The notes under the pieces were generated by a model. The model had not been told where the DNA came from, searched no databases, and was given only the letters and a program-made list of their open reading frames with translations. 41,161 bases of DNA from Alkalibacterium iburiense (GTDB taxonomy: Bacteria > Bacillota > Bacilli > Lactobacillales > Carnobacteriaceae_A): the NCBI RefSeq assembly GCF_039521845.1, contig NZ_BAAACW010000061.1, positions 1 to 41,161 on the forward strand, given 5' to 3'. Position 1 is the stretch's first letter. Each line of letters opens with the position of its first letter. Made by a program: the position numbers and the translations under genes. Below are positions 1-8,255 of the stretch, one piece after another.

Positions 1-2
1 AA

Positions 3-110
3 ACACCTTGTGATTTAATTAACAAATATAGAATCCGGTAAGAATATAGTTTTATGCAACACTAGTGATTTAATTTATTCATCCGTAGACGGTATTAAGC
101 TAGTGTGGTA
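3..110. repeat. weak direct repeat with a dyad
   Basis: The 11-mer GTGATTTAATT occurs at 10-20 and again at 65-75. It is preceded both times by ACAC (3-6 and 59-62), giving a spacing of 55-56 bp. The second copy is bracketed by ACACTAG (59-65) and CTAGTGT (100-106), a 7-bp inverted repeat. It resembles the 51-52 bp arrays elsewhere in the window, but it is too diverged and too close to the window edge to be sure. Confidence 0.25.
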
Positions 111-196
111 ACATCTAAATATAATTTAATATTGAATCTATACCTGATAATTGATTTTAACGCCTTTATAGTATTGGGAAGGAGATGGGTTTAAAA

Positions 197-499
197 ATGA
201 ATAAAATTATAAAAGAGAAGCACTATTTAGTTATATCTCTTTTAAGTGCCGTTAGTGTCTACCTATTAAGTATCGCTTTTCAAATTATGGCCTATTGGGG
301 AAATGGACTCTTTTTTTACTGGATTGGTGCTGCCCTCACATATTTAGTTTGGTTAGCAGGAACGTCGTTTCTAATCATGGCAATCAGAAATAATAAAATG
401 AATTTTATTTATGCAATAGGCTACGTAGTCTCTGGATTGTTGCTGACAATTGGATTTATGTGGGTAACTTTTATCATAAGTATGGGATCAGCTCTATAG
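197..499 (+). CDS. small hydrophobic membrane protein, unknown function
   Basis: About 100 residues, very hydrophobic, with three likely membrane helices and a short basic N-terminus (MNKIIKEK). An ATG at 185 lies inside the ribosome binding site AAGGAG (179-184), so the ATG at 197 is the better start, although its 12-nt spacing is long. I do not recognise the family. The gene stands alone in very AT-rich DNA. The next 570 bp hold no intact gene, so it may be a remnant or an island gene. It could be a small permease-like or immunity-type membrane protein, but nothing in the sequence identifies a substrate. Confidence 0.55.
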   Translation: MNKIIKEKHYLVISLLSAVSVYLLSIAFQIMAYWGNGLFFYWIGAALTYLVWLAGTSFLIMAIRNNKMNFIYAIGYVVSGLLLTIGFMWVTFIISMGSAL

Positions 500-650
500 T
501 TCCGACAAGATCCATACAGGTATTTACAATATTTAATTGAATAATAGTTACAACAAGATGATTTATCAAGAAAAAAATATTTTCCTAATTCACATGTAAC
601 AGTTCTCTTGCTTGTCACAAATGATCACTAGAGACGATAACATACTGTGA

Positions 651-737
651 GATGAAACGAAGCCTGAATTAATTGACATTAAGCTTTACATCAACGATAT
701 ACATGCGATTGACAGAAATACTTTTGAAGTATCTTAA
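651..737 (+). pseudogene. possible C-terminal remnant of a lost gene
   Basis: A 28-codon open stretch ending in TAA reads like protein (DETKPELIDIKLYINDIHA, then IDRNTFEVS) and has no start codon or ribosome binding site. It begins immediately after an in-frame TGA. The residue mix is natural-looking, but I cannot name a family. It sits in a 579-bp gap with no intact gene. It could equally be chance. Confidence 0.2.
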
Positions 738-771
738 AATAAATAATGTTCAAACATAAACATTCCTTATT

Positions 772-816
772 ACAAAACACTCCCAGTATCGAGTAGCGAT
801 ACTGGGAGTGTTTTGT
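772..816. terminator. bidirectional intrinsic terminator, 20-bp perfect stem
   Basis: A perfect 20-bp inverted repeat (772-791 and 797-816) encloses a 5-nt loop AGTAG. The A-rich left end and TTTTGTT right end allow termination on either strand. No intact gene ends nearby on the plus strand, so it probably belonged to the gene now lost between 500 and 770. Confidence 0.8.
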
Positions 817-1078
817 TAAATCCAAATCGTTATTCTCTACTTGAATTATAATTTTTTCAAATAATATTGGTTATAGAATCACACTTTAAAACAGAACCAT
901 AAATACATTACTTTAAGCAATTTCATGTATTTAACTACACGTAATAACTAATGGTTAAGTCAAGTCCATAATAATGTGTAAAATATAGTACGCTGCTATT
1001 TATTTTTAAAACGTTGAGAAGGAACGGGTGTTCTGTTATTCTGTTAATATACAAAAAATTTAATAATTTGGAGGATAT
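817..1078. other. AT-rich intergenic stretch with one dyad
   Basis: I see no gene here. An inverted repeat AAATACAT (901-908) and ATGTATTT (925-932) with a 16-nt spacer is the only clear structure. The ribosome binding site GGAGG of the following gene ends the stretch (1070-1074). Confidence 0.4.
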
Positions 1079-1540
1079 ATGAAAATCACACCTTACACTA
1101 TCAATATTTCTAATAAAGAGATAGATGATTTAAAAATGCGATTAGGTATGACGAGATTTCCAGATGAGATACCCAATACTGGTTGGCAATACGGAATACC
1201 TCTATCACTCCTGAAAGAAGTTTCTGATTATTGGGAAGAGGAATTTGATTGGAGAAAAGTCGAAAAGAAATTGAATGCTTTTTCCAATTATAAAGTAAAT
1301 ATAGATGGAATAGATATTTACTTTATTTATGAACGCGGGAGCGGAGACAATTCTATACCCATTTTAATTCCACACGGTTATCCTGGATCCGTTTATGAAA
1401 TGCTGGAACTAATACCTTATCTTACAACCCCTGAAAAATTTGGTGGGGATTCTCGTAACTCTTTTGATGTTATAGTACCTTTTGCAAACTACTCATCTAT
1501 TCCTTCTTTTAAAATATATACTATACACACACTGAAATAA
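1079..1540 (+). pseudogene. truncated epoxide hydrolase (N-terminal domain only)
   Basis: The 153 residues match the N-terminal part of bacterial/microsomal-type epoxide hydrolases: the EHN domain (residues ~3-110, with FPDEIPNTGW and DWRKVEKKLN) and then the oxyanion-hole motif HGYPGS (99-104). Family members run to about 380-400 residues and carry the nucleophilic Asp and the catalytic His further on. Here homology seems to end at DVIVP (130-134), after which 19 unrelated residues run to a stop. The catalytic residues are therefore missing and the product should be inactive. It has a good ribosome binding site (GGAGG, spacing 5). A 51-bp repeat array starts 5 bp after the stop, so the repeat may mark the deletion junction. 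No downstream half of the gene is visible. Confidence 0.75.
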
Positions 1541-1544
1541 CCTT

Positions 1545-1697
1545 TTAGCTCTATTCGCAAGAAATTTGAACAGACGAATACCTCTAATTTCTATTTTAGA
1601 GCTATTCGCAAGAATTTTTTTCAGCTCAATAGAGCTAATGAACCACTTAGAGTCATTCGCGTATGTAATTTTCAATTGAATGACGTTAATCACGAAT
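1545..1697. repeat. tandem palindromic repeat array 1 (3 units x 51 bp)
   Basis: Three units start with TTAG at 1545, 1596 and 1647, an exact 51-bp period. Units 1 and 2 share CTATTCGCAAGAA (1551-1563 and 1602-1614), and unit 3 has the diverged TCATTCGC. Each unit is an imperfect dyad: TTAGAGCTATT (1596) against AATAGAGCTAA (1628-1638) in unit 2, and GTCATTC against GAATGAC in unit 3. The array fills the gap between the truncated epoxide hydrolase and the convergent alpha/beta hydrolase. Apart from one short hairpin-like stretch around 1704-1722, 1698-1830 holds nothing I recognise. Confidence 0.75.
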
Positions 1698-1830
1698 AGT
1701 CATGGATAAAATGTTTTTTATCATTCAATTGCGATTTAATGATGAAACAGTTTTGATCAAGTCATACGCTTCAGTTTTACGACTAAAGACAACAGAAAGT
1801 AAGTTTTCTTTGATGCGCAATTTTTTTTTA

Positions 1831-2568
1831 TTAAAGCATTTCCTTCACAAAAAATTGAGTGATTTTATCCATTGTTGCAGTTTTGACTAGATGTTCTTCA
1901 TCCTCATCCTCAAAAATAATATTTAAATCAGGATTTCCCTCCACAAATTCACGGGTATGGTCATAAGGCACTACTATATCTTGTTTTCCATGCCAAATAT
2001 AAAGCGGACGATCTTCTAGCGTTTCCGGATTTAAAGACAGGTCATATGCCGGTATCCAAGTTAATAAGTCCAAATAATCTTTTGGCATATAACGATTTAA
2101 TTCTGACGCATGCTTTTGAATACGTTCCCTGTAAGCAACAGGTTTTGGTGATCCCATGACACAAGCCGCTGCTTTAATTTCAGGATGATGCGTGAGCAGT
2201 GCGCAAGTCGTCATCCCACCCATGGACACACCTCCTACAGCAATTCGTTCATCCACTAAGCCCAACTTTTCAAAGTGGTTAATAATGTAACCAAACTCGA
2301 ATAAGTTGGTATGAATACTCTGCCAGAAAGTTAAAGAAGGTATTTTCGTAATGGGTTGTTTTCGGTCTCCGTGATTCGCTGCATCAGGAAGCAGCACACG
2401 AAAACCAGCGGCTGCTAATCTTCTACCTTGGGTTAATACCAATTCCTTCGAAGATTGCCATCCGTGATAATAAACAATGAGTGGGAGTAAGTCGTTCCTC
2501 CTCTCTCTTTGAACCACTTCTAAAAGTGGTATAGTCCCTAGTGTTCTTTTTCTAATCGTTAATTTCAT
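1831..2568 (-). CDS. alpha/beta hydrolase (YitV-like esterase)
   Basis: A 245-residue serine hydrolase of the alpha/beta fold. The oxyanion-region motif HGWQSS is at 35-40. The nucleophile elbow GVSMGG puts Ser115 as nucleophile, KQDIVVP supplies Asp197, and EEHLVK supplies His226, so the triad looks complete. There is no signal peptide, so it is probably cytosolic. It resembles B. subtilis YitV and related dienelactone-hydrolase-like esterases; the substrate is unknown. The start has a good ribosome binding site (AGAGGTG on the minus strand). It is transcribed alone, facing repeat array 1 at its 3' end, and is divergent from the Fur-box-linked reductase. Confidence 0.8.
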   Translation of the reverse strand: MKLTIRKRTLGTIPLLEVVQRERRNDLLPLIVYYHGWQSSKELVLTQGRRLAAAGFRVLLPDAANHGDRKQPITKIPSLTFWQSIHTNLFEFGYIINHFEKLGLVDERIAVGGVSMGGMTTCALLTHHPEIKAAACVMGSPKPVAYRERIQKHASELNRYMPKDYLDLLTWIPAYDLSLNPETLEDRPLYIWHGKQDIVVPYDHTREFVEGNPDLNIIFEDEDEEHLVKTATMDKITQFFVKEML

Positions 2569-2674
2569 TCTTTTTACACCTCTTTATTATCATAGCATAA
2601 TTCCTTAGAAGTACCGCCCTTATATTACTTTATTAAGAACCAGAATTTCTTTTGAGAAAAAGATCACTTTTAAT

Positions 2675-2689
2675 TGAGAATCATTATCA
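2675..2689 (+). promoter_or_regulatory. probable Fur box
   Basis: TGAGAATCATTATCA matches the 7-1-7 Fur consensus TGATAATNATTATCA at 13 of 14 fixed positions. It lies 50 bp before the ATG at 2740, in the divergent gap with the alpha/beta hydrolase, so it could repress either gene. Related PerR/Zur boxes share the same core, so iron specificity is inferred. Confidence 0.65.
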
Positions 2690-2739
2690 GTTAGTGTATC
2701 TTGAATATAGAGAAGATAAAATAGTGAGGAGATTATAAA

Positions 2740-3519
2740 ATGCAAATTTATTGGACGAAAATAAATCGAATAGTGGATGAAAGTCCTGAAATAAAAACCT
2801 ATTATTTAGATTGCCCTAAAGATGTGACATGGGAAGAAGGCGCTCATATTCATTTAGCCTTAAAAGGGTTTAATGCAGAAGAAAAGCCGAATCGTAGTTT
2901 AGTTCGTCACATGTCTATTTCTACTTTACCAGAAGAACAGTCTATTGGGATTACCACCCGTATAAAAGAAGAATGCTCTGAGTTTAAACAGATTCTGAGA
3001 ACGCTAGAAGTTGGTGACGAAGTGGCTGTATTTAAAATTCATTCTAACGTCCCACTCAGACGAGAAAATAAAAACATTTATTTCTTATCATCAGGTGTTG
3101 GTCTGGCAACGTTTAGACCTCTTGTACTGGATTACTTTAATAGTCCGGAAAATGTCGGTTCAATTCATTCTTTAAATGTGGACTCTTCAAGACATTACTT
3201 ATTCCCTGATCTTTTCGAGACGGTTTCAGATAAAGCATTCTCTTCAGAATTTGTGGACAACAGAAACGATTACTACGAGCGTGTTAAACAATTAGCCACA
3301 GACAAAGATGCCTTTTATTATGTTGTGGGGAGTGATGAGTTTCTCCTAGAAAACATTGCCCTCTTGCACGAACAAGGGATTCAGTCAGACCACATAAAGC
3401 TAGATAAACACGGAAAGACGACTAGAAGAGTTTTTAGAACCTCAGCTTTCTATTTAAAGCAGTTAAAAAGTTCAAATATTATGTTTCACAATTCAAACCA
3501 TTTGAGTACAGCGGTGTAA
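2740..3519 (+). CDS. FAD/NAD(P)-binding oxidoreductase (ferredoxin-NADP reductase fold)
   Basis: A 259-residue flavoprotein reductase. The N-terminal half is an FAD-binding beta-barrel with the flavin motif RHMSIST (56-62; family pattern RxYS[LIT]). The second half is an NAD(P)-binding domain with GVGLATFRP (119-127) and the GSDEF motif near residue 197. No ferredoxin domain and no cysteine cluster are visible, so it would pass electrons from NAD(P)H through flavin to a separate acceptor. A probable Fur box lies in its promoter region, which suggests a role in iron handling such as ferric or siderophore reduction. That role is inferred from the site, not from the protein. The last ~30 residues are an extra tail not typical of the family. 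Confidence 0.7.
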   Translation: MQIYWTKINRIVDESPEIKTYYLDCPKDVTWEEGAHIHLALKGFNAEEKPNRSLVRHMSISTLPEEQSIGITTRIKEECSEFKQILRTLEVGDEVAVFKIHSNVPLRRENKNIYFLSSGVGLATFRPLVLDYFNSPENVGSIHSLNVDSSRHYLFPDLFETVSDKAFSSEFVDNRNDYYERVKQLATDKDAFYYVVGSDEFLLENIALLHEQGIQSDHIKLDKHGKTTRRVFRTSAFYLKQLKSSNIMFHNSNHLSTAV

Positions 3520-3592
3520 AACTCTTTATTCAGGACTAGACTACCTATATAATGCATATAGTGGAATAACAAGTATAGAAAGAAGGAATAAA

Positions 3593-4153
3593 ATGCTTAC
3601 AGAAAAAGAAAAAATGTTAGCAGGGGAAATGTATTCTCCGGAAGATTCGGTTTTAGTTGAAGAAAGAGCGAATGCACGAAAGTTGACTCAAGAATACAAT
3701 GGTCCCATATCATATGAAGAGCGAGAAAACATTTTGAAAAAACTTTTAGGAAGCACTGGTGAAAGTATTATGATTGAGCCTAGCTTTCAAGTGGATTATG
3801 GATACAACATTCACGTTGGCGAGAATTTCTTTGCGAACTTTAACTGTGTATTTTTAGACGTCTGCCCTATTCGGTTTGGGAAAAATGCTATGTTAGGATC
3901 AGCCGTTCACATCCTAACTCCAGAACACCCACTGGATCCAACAGAAAGAAATTCCGGTTACGAGTTTGCGCGTCCGATAACTATTGGAGATAATTGTTGG
4001 ATTGGCGGGAATGTTACGATTGTTGGTGGCGTAACTCTTGGCGATAATGTTGTCATTGCAGCGGGAGCGACAGTAACGAAGTCCTTTGGAGATAATGTTG
4101 TTATAGGCGGAGTCCCTGCACGCGTCCTCAGAGAAATCGATGTCAAAGATTAA
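3593..4153 (+). CDS. maa: maltose/galactoside O-acetyltransferase family
   Basis: A 186-residue left-handed beta-helix acetyltransferase of the maltose/galactoside (Maa/LacA) type, which moves acetyl from acetyl-CoA to a sugar hydroxyl. The N-terminal Mac segment (residues ~4-55; KEKMLAGEMYSPEDSVL) is present, followed by hexapeptide repeats (IGDNCWIGGN, TLGDNVVIAAGATVTKS). The catalytic histidine is His112 in TPEHPLDP. It has the usual length and a good ribosome binding site (AAGAAGGAAT). It lies 73 bp after the reductase on the same strand, with no obvious shared function. Cytosolic detoxification of non-metabolised sugars is the usual suggestion for this family. Confidence 0.85.
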   Translation: MLTEKEKMLAGEMYSPEDSVLVEERANARKLTQEYNGPISYEERENILKKLLGSTGESIMIEPSFQVDYGYNIHVGENFFANFNCVFLDVCPIRFGKNAMLGSAVHILTPEHPLDPTERNSGYEFARPITIGDNCWIGGNVTIVGGVTLGDNVVIAAGATVTKSFGDNVVIGGVPARVLREIDVKD

Positions 4154-4272
4154 AATTTTTCATCCTGAATGATATATAAACAAATTCCGAACCATACCGT
4201 TACTCTTTGCAATCTTGTACAGACAAGTATTATGATACGATAGAATTGAAAAAAGGTGAAAGGGTTGGTCGT

Positions 4273-5220
4273 ATGGCACGTTCAAATTTTTTAATGAATG
4301 ATTTTAACTTAGAGAAACAACAATCTAAATTTCCTCTTAGTTTTTCAGGAAAAGTGGATGGGTATTATACAGTTGTTGAAGTTAATGAAACAAGTTATGG
4401 TCCAGGTGAATATTTAATTAAATTTGGTGTCTCTGGTGAAAACAATGACTTTTCAGAAGTCATAAATAAGCTCAATGAAAGATTTGTCGGAAAGCATAAG
4501 CCATTAGTTGTGGAGATGAAATCTAATCATCTGTCACTAGCTGGAACCATTCCGATGCGAAAAAAAGCCTTTGAAAAACACATCTCTTCTTTAATTAATG
4601 AGGCAGTCGCCCAGCTAAAAGAACTCGGTATTCATACAGGAGACTTTTTATACGGCGACACGGATGACACTGTTTCACTTTACCAAATGGAGAACACGTT
4701 TATGTTTTTAAGTGACCGCAGTTATCAAACCATTAAAGATGATTTAGATTCTTAACAATTTGGTGGCGGCAATAAAAAATCTATTCAATCTGGCCTTGGC
4801 GGAGCTTTTTTAGGTGCATTAATCGGAGCAGTCATTTGGGGAATTCTATTATATATTGGCTTTTACGGTTGGTTTGCTGGAATTATAGGTGTCCACCTTG
4901 CATTTAAGTTTTATAGAAAAAATGGCGGTATATTTGCTCTTTCGGGAGTTCTTTCAGTAGTCGGAGTCGTTGTTCTCACCTTACTCCTTATAAACTATCT
5001 TGTCTATGCTCTACTAATATATCTATCACTGCAAGAGTTTGGTTTTACTTTAAGTATGGTCGTGATGAATTTAATCCCGATTCTTCGTGAGGCCCAGCTA
5101 CTTTCTGAATTTATGTTTGATATGATTTTAGGAGTTGGAGTTGCAGGCTTATACGGAGCTGCAGCGACATATAGAATTTACCAGATCTCTAAAGATGAAG
5201 GAGTTATCCGTAAAGTGTAG
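4273..5220 (+). pseudogene. membrane protein gene interrupted by one in-frame TAA
   Basis: The reading frame starts at ATG 4273 (AAAGGG at 4259-4264, spacing 8). A TTG at 4207 in the same frame has no ribosome binding site. It runs 160 codons to TAA at 4753-4755, then stays open in the same frame for 154 more codons to TAG at 5218-5220. The first part is soluble and charged. The second starts QFGGGNKKSIQSGLGG and contains about four membrane helices, then a charged tail (YQISKDEGVIRKV). The second part has no start codon with a ribosome binding site near its beginning, so it looks like one ~315-residue protein split by a point mutation; CAA to TAA would restore Gln-Gln-Phe. Either this is a recent pseudogene, the stop is read through (context TAA CAA TTT), or it is a sequencing error. 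I do not recognise the family. Confidence 0.75.
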
Positions 5221-5252
5221 GAAGAAAAATTTTTGACTTATAGTTTGTTTTG

Positions 5253-5290
5253 AAAAAGCATTTAGCAATATATGGCTAAATGCTTTTTTT
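5253..5290. terminator. bidirectional intrinsic terminator
   Basis: AAAAAGCATTTAGC (5253-5266) pairs perfectly with GCTAAATGCTTTTT (5275-5288) around an 8-nt loop. It is shared by the split membrane protein gene and the convergent NERD gene. Confidence 0.85.
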
Positions 5291-5305
5291 ATATCTTTTA
5301 TTGAT

Positions 5306-6289
5306 CTAATCAACCAAATATGGCTGTATTATTTTTAAAATATCATTTCCGTATTTTTCTGCTTTAATCTTTCCAAAACCATCCACTGATTGTAATTCTA
5401 TATTGGTTCTTGGCATTTTAGAAACGAGATCTTCTAGTTGCTTATCGCTAAAGATGTAATACGCTCTTATTTTCTCTTCACGACTCTTATTCAACCGATA
5501 GGCCTTCAATTCACCAAACAAGTCCGTATCGCTTTTTTCTAATTTATATGTTTCATATTTTTTCGTATAATCTTTAACTACATCTTTGTGTTTATTTAAA
5601 TAAAACTGTGCGCGATCACGCATTGTCTTTTCTGAAACGATACTTTCCTTGGATGCTTTATTGGCATCCTTTATGTATTTTACTAGCTGGTCAGCCCGTA
5701 TTACTTTATCTTTTATCTCTTTTGCCGCAAATTTCGCATTAAGTATAGTTTTGGGATTTGACAACACAACGATCGGTTTATAACCAGTATGGAAATACTT
5801 TTCTGAGATTAATTGAGTTATTTTATTTCCCCTGCTGTTTATTCTAATCTTTTTCATTAAATCCATATGACGCTGATTTTGAGTAATAGGGGAATAAATA
5901 CCGACTTTTTGTTTTCTTCCTCTATATTCTGTTACCCGGATAAAATCTCCTGCATTATTAATCTCGATATTCCCATATAGATTTTTGCATTCTATTATAA
6001 AACATAACTTGTTAGTAAAAACTAAGTAATCAATCTGTGCACTCAAATCTCCTTCTTTTAAATATATATCGTGAAGAATGTACATGGGCATATGACTATT
6101 TTTCAGCTCAAACTCTATATTCTTCTCTCCAGCTATGCCGTATTCTAAAAAGGCTATGTCTTGTTCTAAAAGTGTTTGTCCTTCTTCATTAAGATTCGGC
6201 TTTAAGGCTTTCAATTTCTCAATTTGTTCTTCAGCATTCTTGCTCTCTTTTAAAAAGATAGGTTCTTTTATTTTTTGAAATATGGTCAT
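5306..6289 (-). CDS. NERD-domain nuclease-related protein with C-terminal HRDC domain
   Basis: 327 residues from the ATG at 6289, chosen because AAAGGAG lies 7 nt upstream; an in-frame ATG at 6334 has no such site. The NERD domain (residues ~48-160) shows GIAGE (51-55), QIDYLV with Asp87, and ECK (Glu100-Cys-Lys102). This is the PD-(D/E)XK nuclease-like core D...ExK with Cys in the variable position. A basic, Lys-rich stretch follows. The last ~75 residues (SREEKIRAYYIFSDKQ then IELQSVDGFGKIKAEKYG) form an HRDC domain, a nucleic-acid-binding module of RecQ and RNase D. A role in DNA or RNA processing is likely, but the substrate is unknown. It is transcribed alone. Confidence 0.8.
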   Translation of the reverse strand: MTIFQKIKEPIFLKESKNAEEQIEKLKALKPNLNEEGQTLLEQDIAFLEYGIAGEKNIEFELKNSHMPMYILHDIYLKEGDLSAQIDYLVFTNKLCFIIECKNLYGNIEINNAGDFIRVTEYRGRKQKVGIYSPITQNQRHMDLMKKIRINSRGNKITQLISEKYFHTGYKPIVVLSNPKTILNAKFAAKEIKDKVIRADQLVKYIKDANKASKESIVSEKTMRDRAQFYLNKHKDVVKDYTKKYETYKLEKSDTDLFGELKAYRLNKSREEKIRAYYIFSDKQLEDLVSKMPRTNIELQSVDGFGKIKAEKYGNDILKIIQPYLVD

Positions 6290-6433
6290 ATATTTGCTCC
6301 TTTGAAATGATATATATTGATTAAATTGTATCATACTTCTTGATAGTAAAATTTAAAATCAGCATAAATACACCAAGATTAATAGCCTGATGTTTGTTAT
6401 AATCATCATGAGGAAAAGAAAGGAAGTTTACAA

Positions 6434-6913
6434 ATGAATCACAATGATCGATTAACGCGATTGCGCTATGCGCTTGATATTAAAGATGCAGATATGGTTA
6501 AGATTTTTCACTTAGGTGGTGTGTCATTAAATAAAAAAGAGGTTCAAGCCTTAATGATTAAAAAATCAACCAGTGATGAAGAGGTTGGAACTGAAAATGA
6601 ATATGAATTGGAATGCTCCGACGAAATGTTCGAACGCTTTTTAAACGGCTTCATTACTTTTGAAAGAGGACCAAAAGACGGGAAAGAACCTGAGCTGGAA
6701 TTGAACCAAGCTAATGCGAATAACATTTTTTTAAAGAAAGTAAAAATTGCTTTGTCTTTAACATCCGATGATATATTGGATATTCTAGATGATGCTGGAG
6801 TAGAGATATCGAAAAGTGAATTAAGCGCGGTGTTGAGAAAAGAAGGTCACCGTAATTATAAGCCGTGTGGAGACAGGTATATACGGAACTTCTTAAAAGG
6901 TCTGGCTATGTAA
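6434..6913 (+). CDS. DUF1456 family protein (YehS-like)
   Basis: 159 residues made of two similar ~65-residue halves (NHNDRLTRLRYALDIKDADM and NNIFLKKVKIALSLTSDDIL). Each is an all-alpha unit with the pattern R/K-x-ALxLxxxDxxxI, as in the E. coli YehS family (DUF1456). The biochemical role of the family is unknown. The linker between the halves is acidic and charged. AAGGAAG lies 7 nt before the ATG, and TATAAT at 6398-6403 is a likely -10 element, although its -35 is poor. It is a single-gene unit closed by a terminator. Confidence 0.8.
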   Translation: MNHNDRLTRLRYALDIKDADMVKIFHLGGVSLNKKEVQALMIKKSTSDEEVGTENEYELECSDEMFERFLNGFITFERGPKDGKEPELELNQANANNIFLKKVKIALSLTSDDILDILDDAGVEISKSELSAVLRKEGHRNYKPCGDRYIRNFLKGLAM

Positions 6914-6936
6914 GACATTTTTTATAGTACTAAATA

Positions 6937-6968
6937 AAAGGTGTTAGCAAGTTTTCGCTAACACCTTT
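6937..6968. terminator. bidirectional intrinsic terminator
   Basis: AAAGGTGTTAGC (6937-6948) pairs with GCTAACACCTTT (6957-6968), loop 8 nt, between convergent genes. The T-run on the plus strand is short. Confidence 0.75.
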
Positions 6969-7000
6969 ATTAATTTATAGTGATTTATCTATCCGAGCGG

Positions 7001-8065
7001 TTACCCTATTTTCAGGATAGGCTTCAGGACTGAACCATTTTCAGAATCTTCAAAGGCTTTATTAATGTCATCAAACTCGTACATAGTAACCATTTTATCA
7101 AATGGAAATTTTCCTTCTTTATAGTAGTCGATTAACTGTGGTATGAACTTCTGAGGGATAGCGTCTCCTTGAGTCGAACCTATAATTTGTCTGCCACCAA
7201 TGACTAAATCCATAAACGGAATAGAAAATCCAAAATCTGTAACAACAAAGGCGAGTTTGCCAAATGTATCAAGTGCTGCAACGGCTTGCTCAATGACTTC
7301 GTCTACACCAGTTGTATCGAGAGCATTCTCAACACCGTTTCCAGTGATTTCTTTAATTTTATCTACTGCGTTTTCATTTTTACTATTAATTGTAGCAGTA
7401 GCACCTAACTCTTCGGCTAACTCTAAGCGATTATCATGCAGATCAACCGCAATTATATTTTTGCATCCTGCAATTTTTGCGGCCATTATAGCACTTAATC
7501 CAACTGACCCTACTCCGTATACGGCTATAGAGCTACCTTCCTCTGGCTTCAATACATTTAAAACGGTTGATGCACCTGTTTGTAAGCCACACCCAAGAGG
7601 AGCAGCCAGTGTTAAGTCTATATCTTTATCTATTTTGACTACATTTCTTTCGTTAGTAAGTGAATACGTCGCAAAGGATGACTGACCAAAGAATCGATCG
7701 ACTAAAGTGTTCGTCTCATCGATATGGCTATTTAGATTAAGCTCTCCATACTTTTTACAATACGCGGGATGATCATTTAAGCAATTTTCACATTCTCCAC
7801 AGCTAGAAAAAGAAACAACGACATGATCTCCTTTTTCAACAGCCGTTACTTCGTCCCCTACTGATTCAACTATTCCAGATCCTTCATGCCCTAATACCGA
7901 CGGGGGGTTAACCATGTCTGTGTCTCTTCCGGAAACATCTGTATGGCAAATACCTGATGTAACGACTTTTATCAAAACATCTTTTGAAGTGAGTTCAGGT
8001 AACTTCACCTCTTTGATTTCAAATTCTTCTCCTTTTTTCGGAGTGACTGCTGCTTTTATTTCCAT
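7001..8065 (-). CDS. zinc-dependent alcohol dehydrogenase (MDR family)
   Basis: 354 residues from the ATG at 8065 (AGAGG upstream). A longer frame to 8167 adds 34 residues unlike the family. Catalytic zinc ligands are Cys40 and His60-Glu61 (GHEGSG) with Cys159. The structural zinc site is Cys89, Cys92, Cys95 and Cys103. The Rossmann motif GVGSVG (184-189), followed by an acidic Asp in AVDLHDN, favours NAD over NADP. The sequence is closest in style to the benzyl/aryl-alcohol dehydrogenase branch (PLGCGLQTGA). It should interconvert alcohols and aldehydes in the cytosol; the substrate is not predictable. It is monocistronic, with a terminator at its 3' end. Confidence 0.88.
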   Translation of the reverse strand: MEIKAAVTPKKGEEFEIKEVKLPELTSKDVLIKVVTSGICHTDVSGRDTDMVNPPSVLGHEGSGIVESVGDEVTAVEKGDHVVVSFSSCGECENCLNDHPAYCKKYGELNLNSHIDETNTLVDRFFGQSSFATYSLTNERNVVKIDKDIDLTLAAPLGCGLQTGASTVLNVLKPEEGSSIAVYGVGSVGLSAIMAAKIAGCKNIIAVDLHDNRLELAEELGATATINSKNENAVDKIKEITGNGVENALDTTGVDEVIEQAVAALDTFGKLAFVVTDFGFSIPFMDLVIGGRQIIGSTQGDAIPQKFIPQLIDYYKEGKFPFDKMVTMYEFDDINKAFEDSENGSVLKPILKIG

Positions 8066-8192
8066 TATAAAACCGATCCTCTCTATAGTGAATAACTTAA
8101 AAACTGTCTGATTTATTTGTATCTTCTTTTTTAAAGATAGCAGAAGGTTTAAAGCTATAGCAAACATAACACTCTATTTGTATGCTTAATAG

Positions 8193-8221
8193 TTGGCGAG
8201 AGTTTTTTTGTCTGATAGGAT
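8193..8221 (+). promoter_or_regulatory. candidate sigma-A promoter of the thioredoxin-like gene
   Basis: TTGGCG (8193-8198), a 17-nt spacer, then TAGGAT (8216-8221), 34 bp before the ATG. Both hexamers are partial matches. Confidence 0.4.
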
Positions 8222-8255
8222 TAAGATGAACAAAATTTAAAGGAGTGTTTAAATT

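Noticed and set aside
1702..1890. 62-codon plus-strand reading frame after repeat array 1
   Set aside because: No ribosome binding site; it runs antisense into the end of the alpha/beta hydrolase gene and has no recognisable motif.
4756..5220. Separate downstream membrane protein gene
   Set aside because: No start codon with a ribosome binding site near its beginning; the first in-frame ATG is about 100 codons into the segment. One interrupted gene explains it better.
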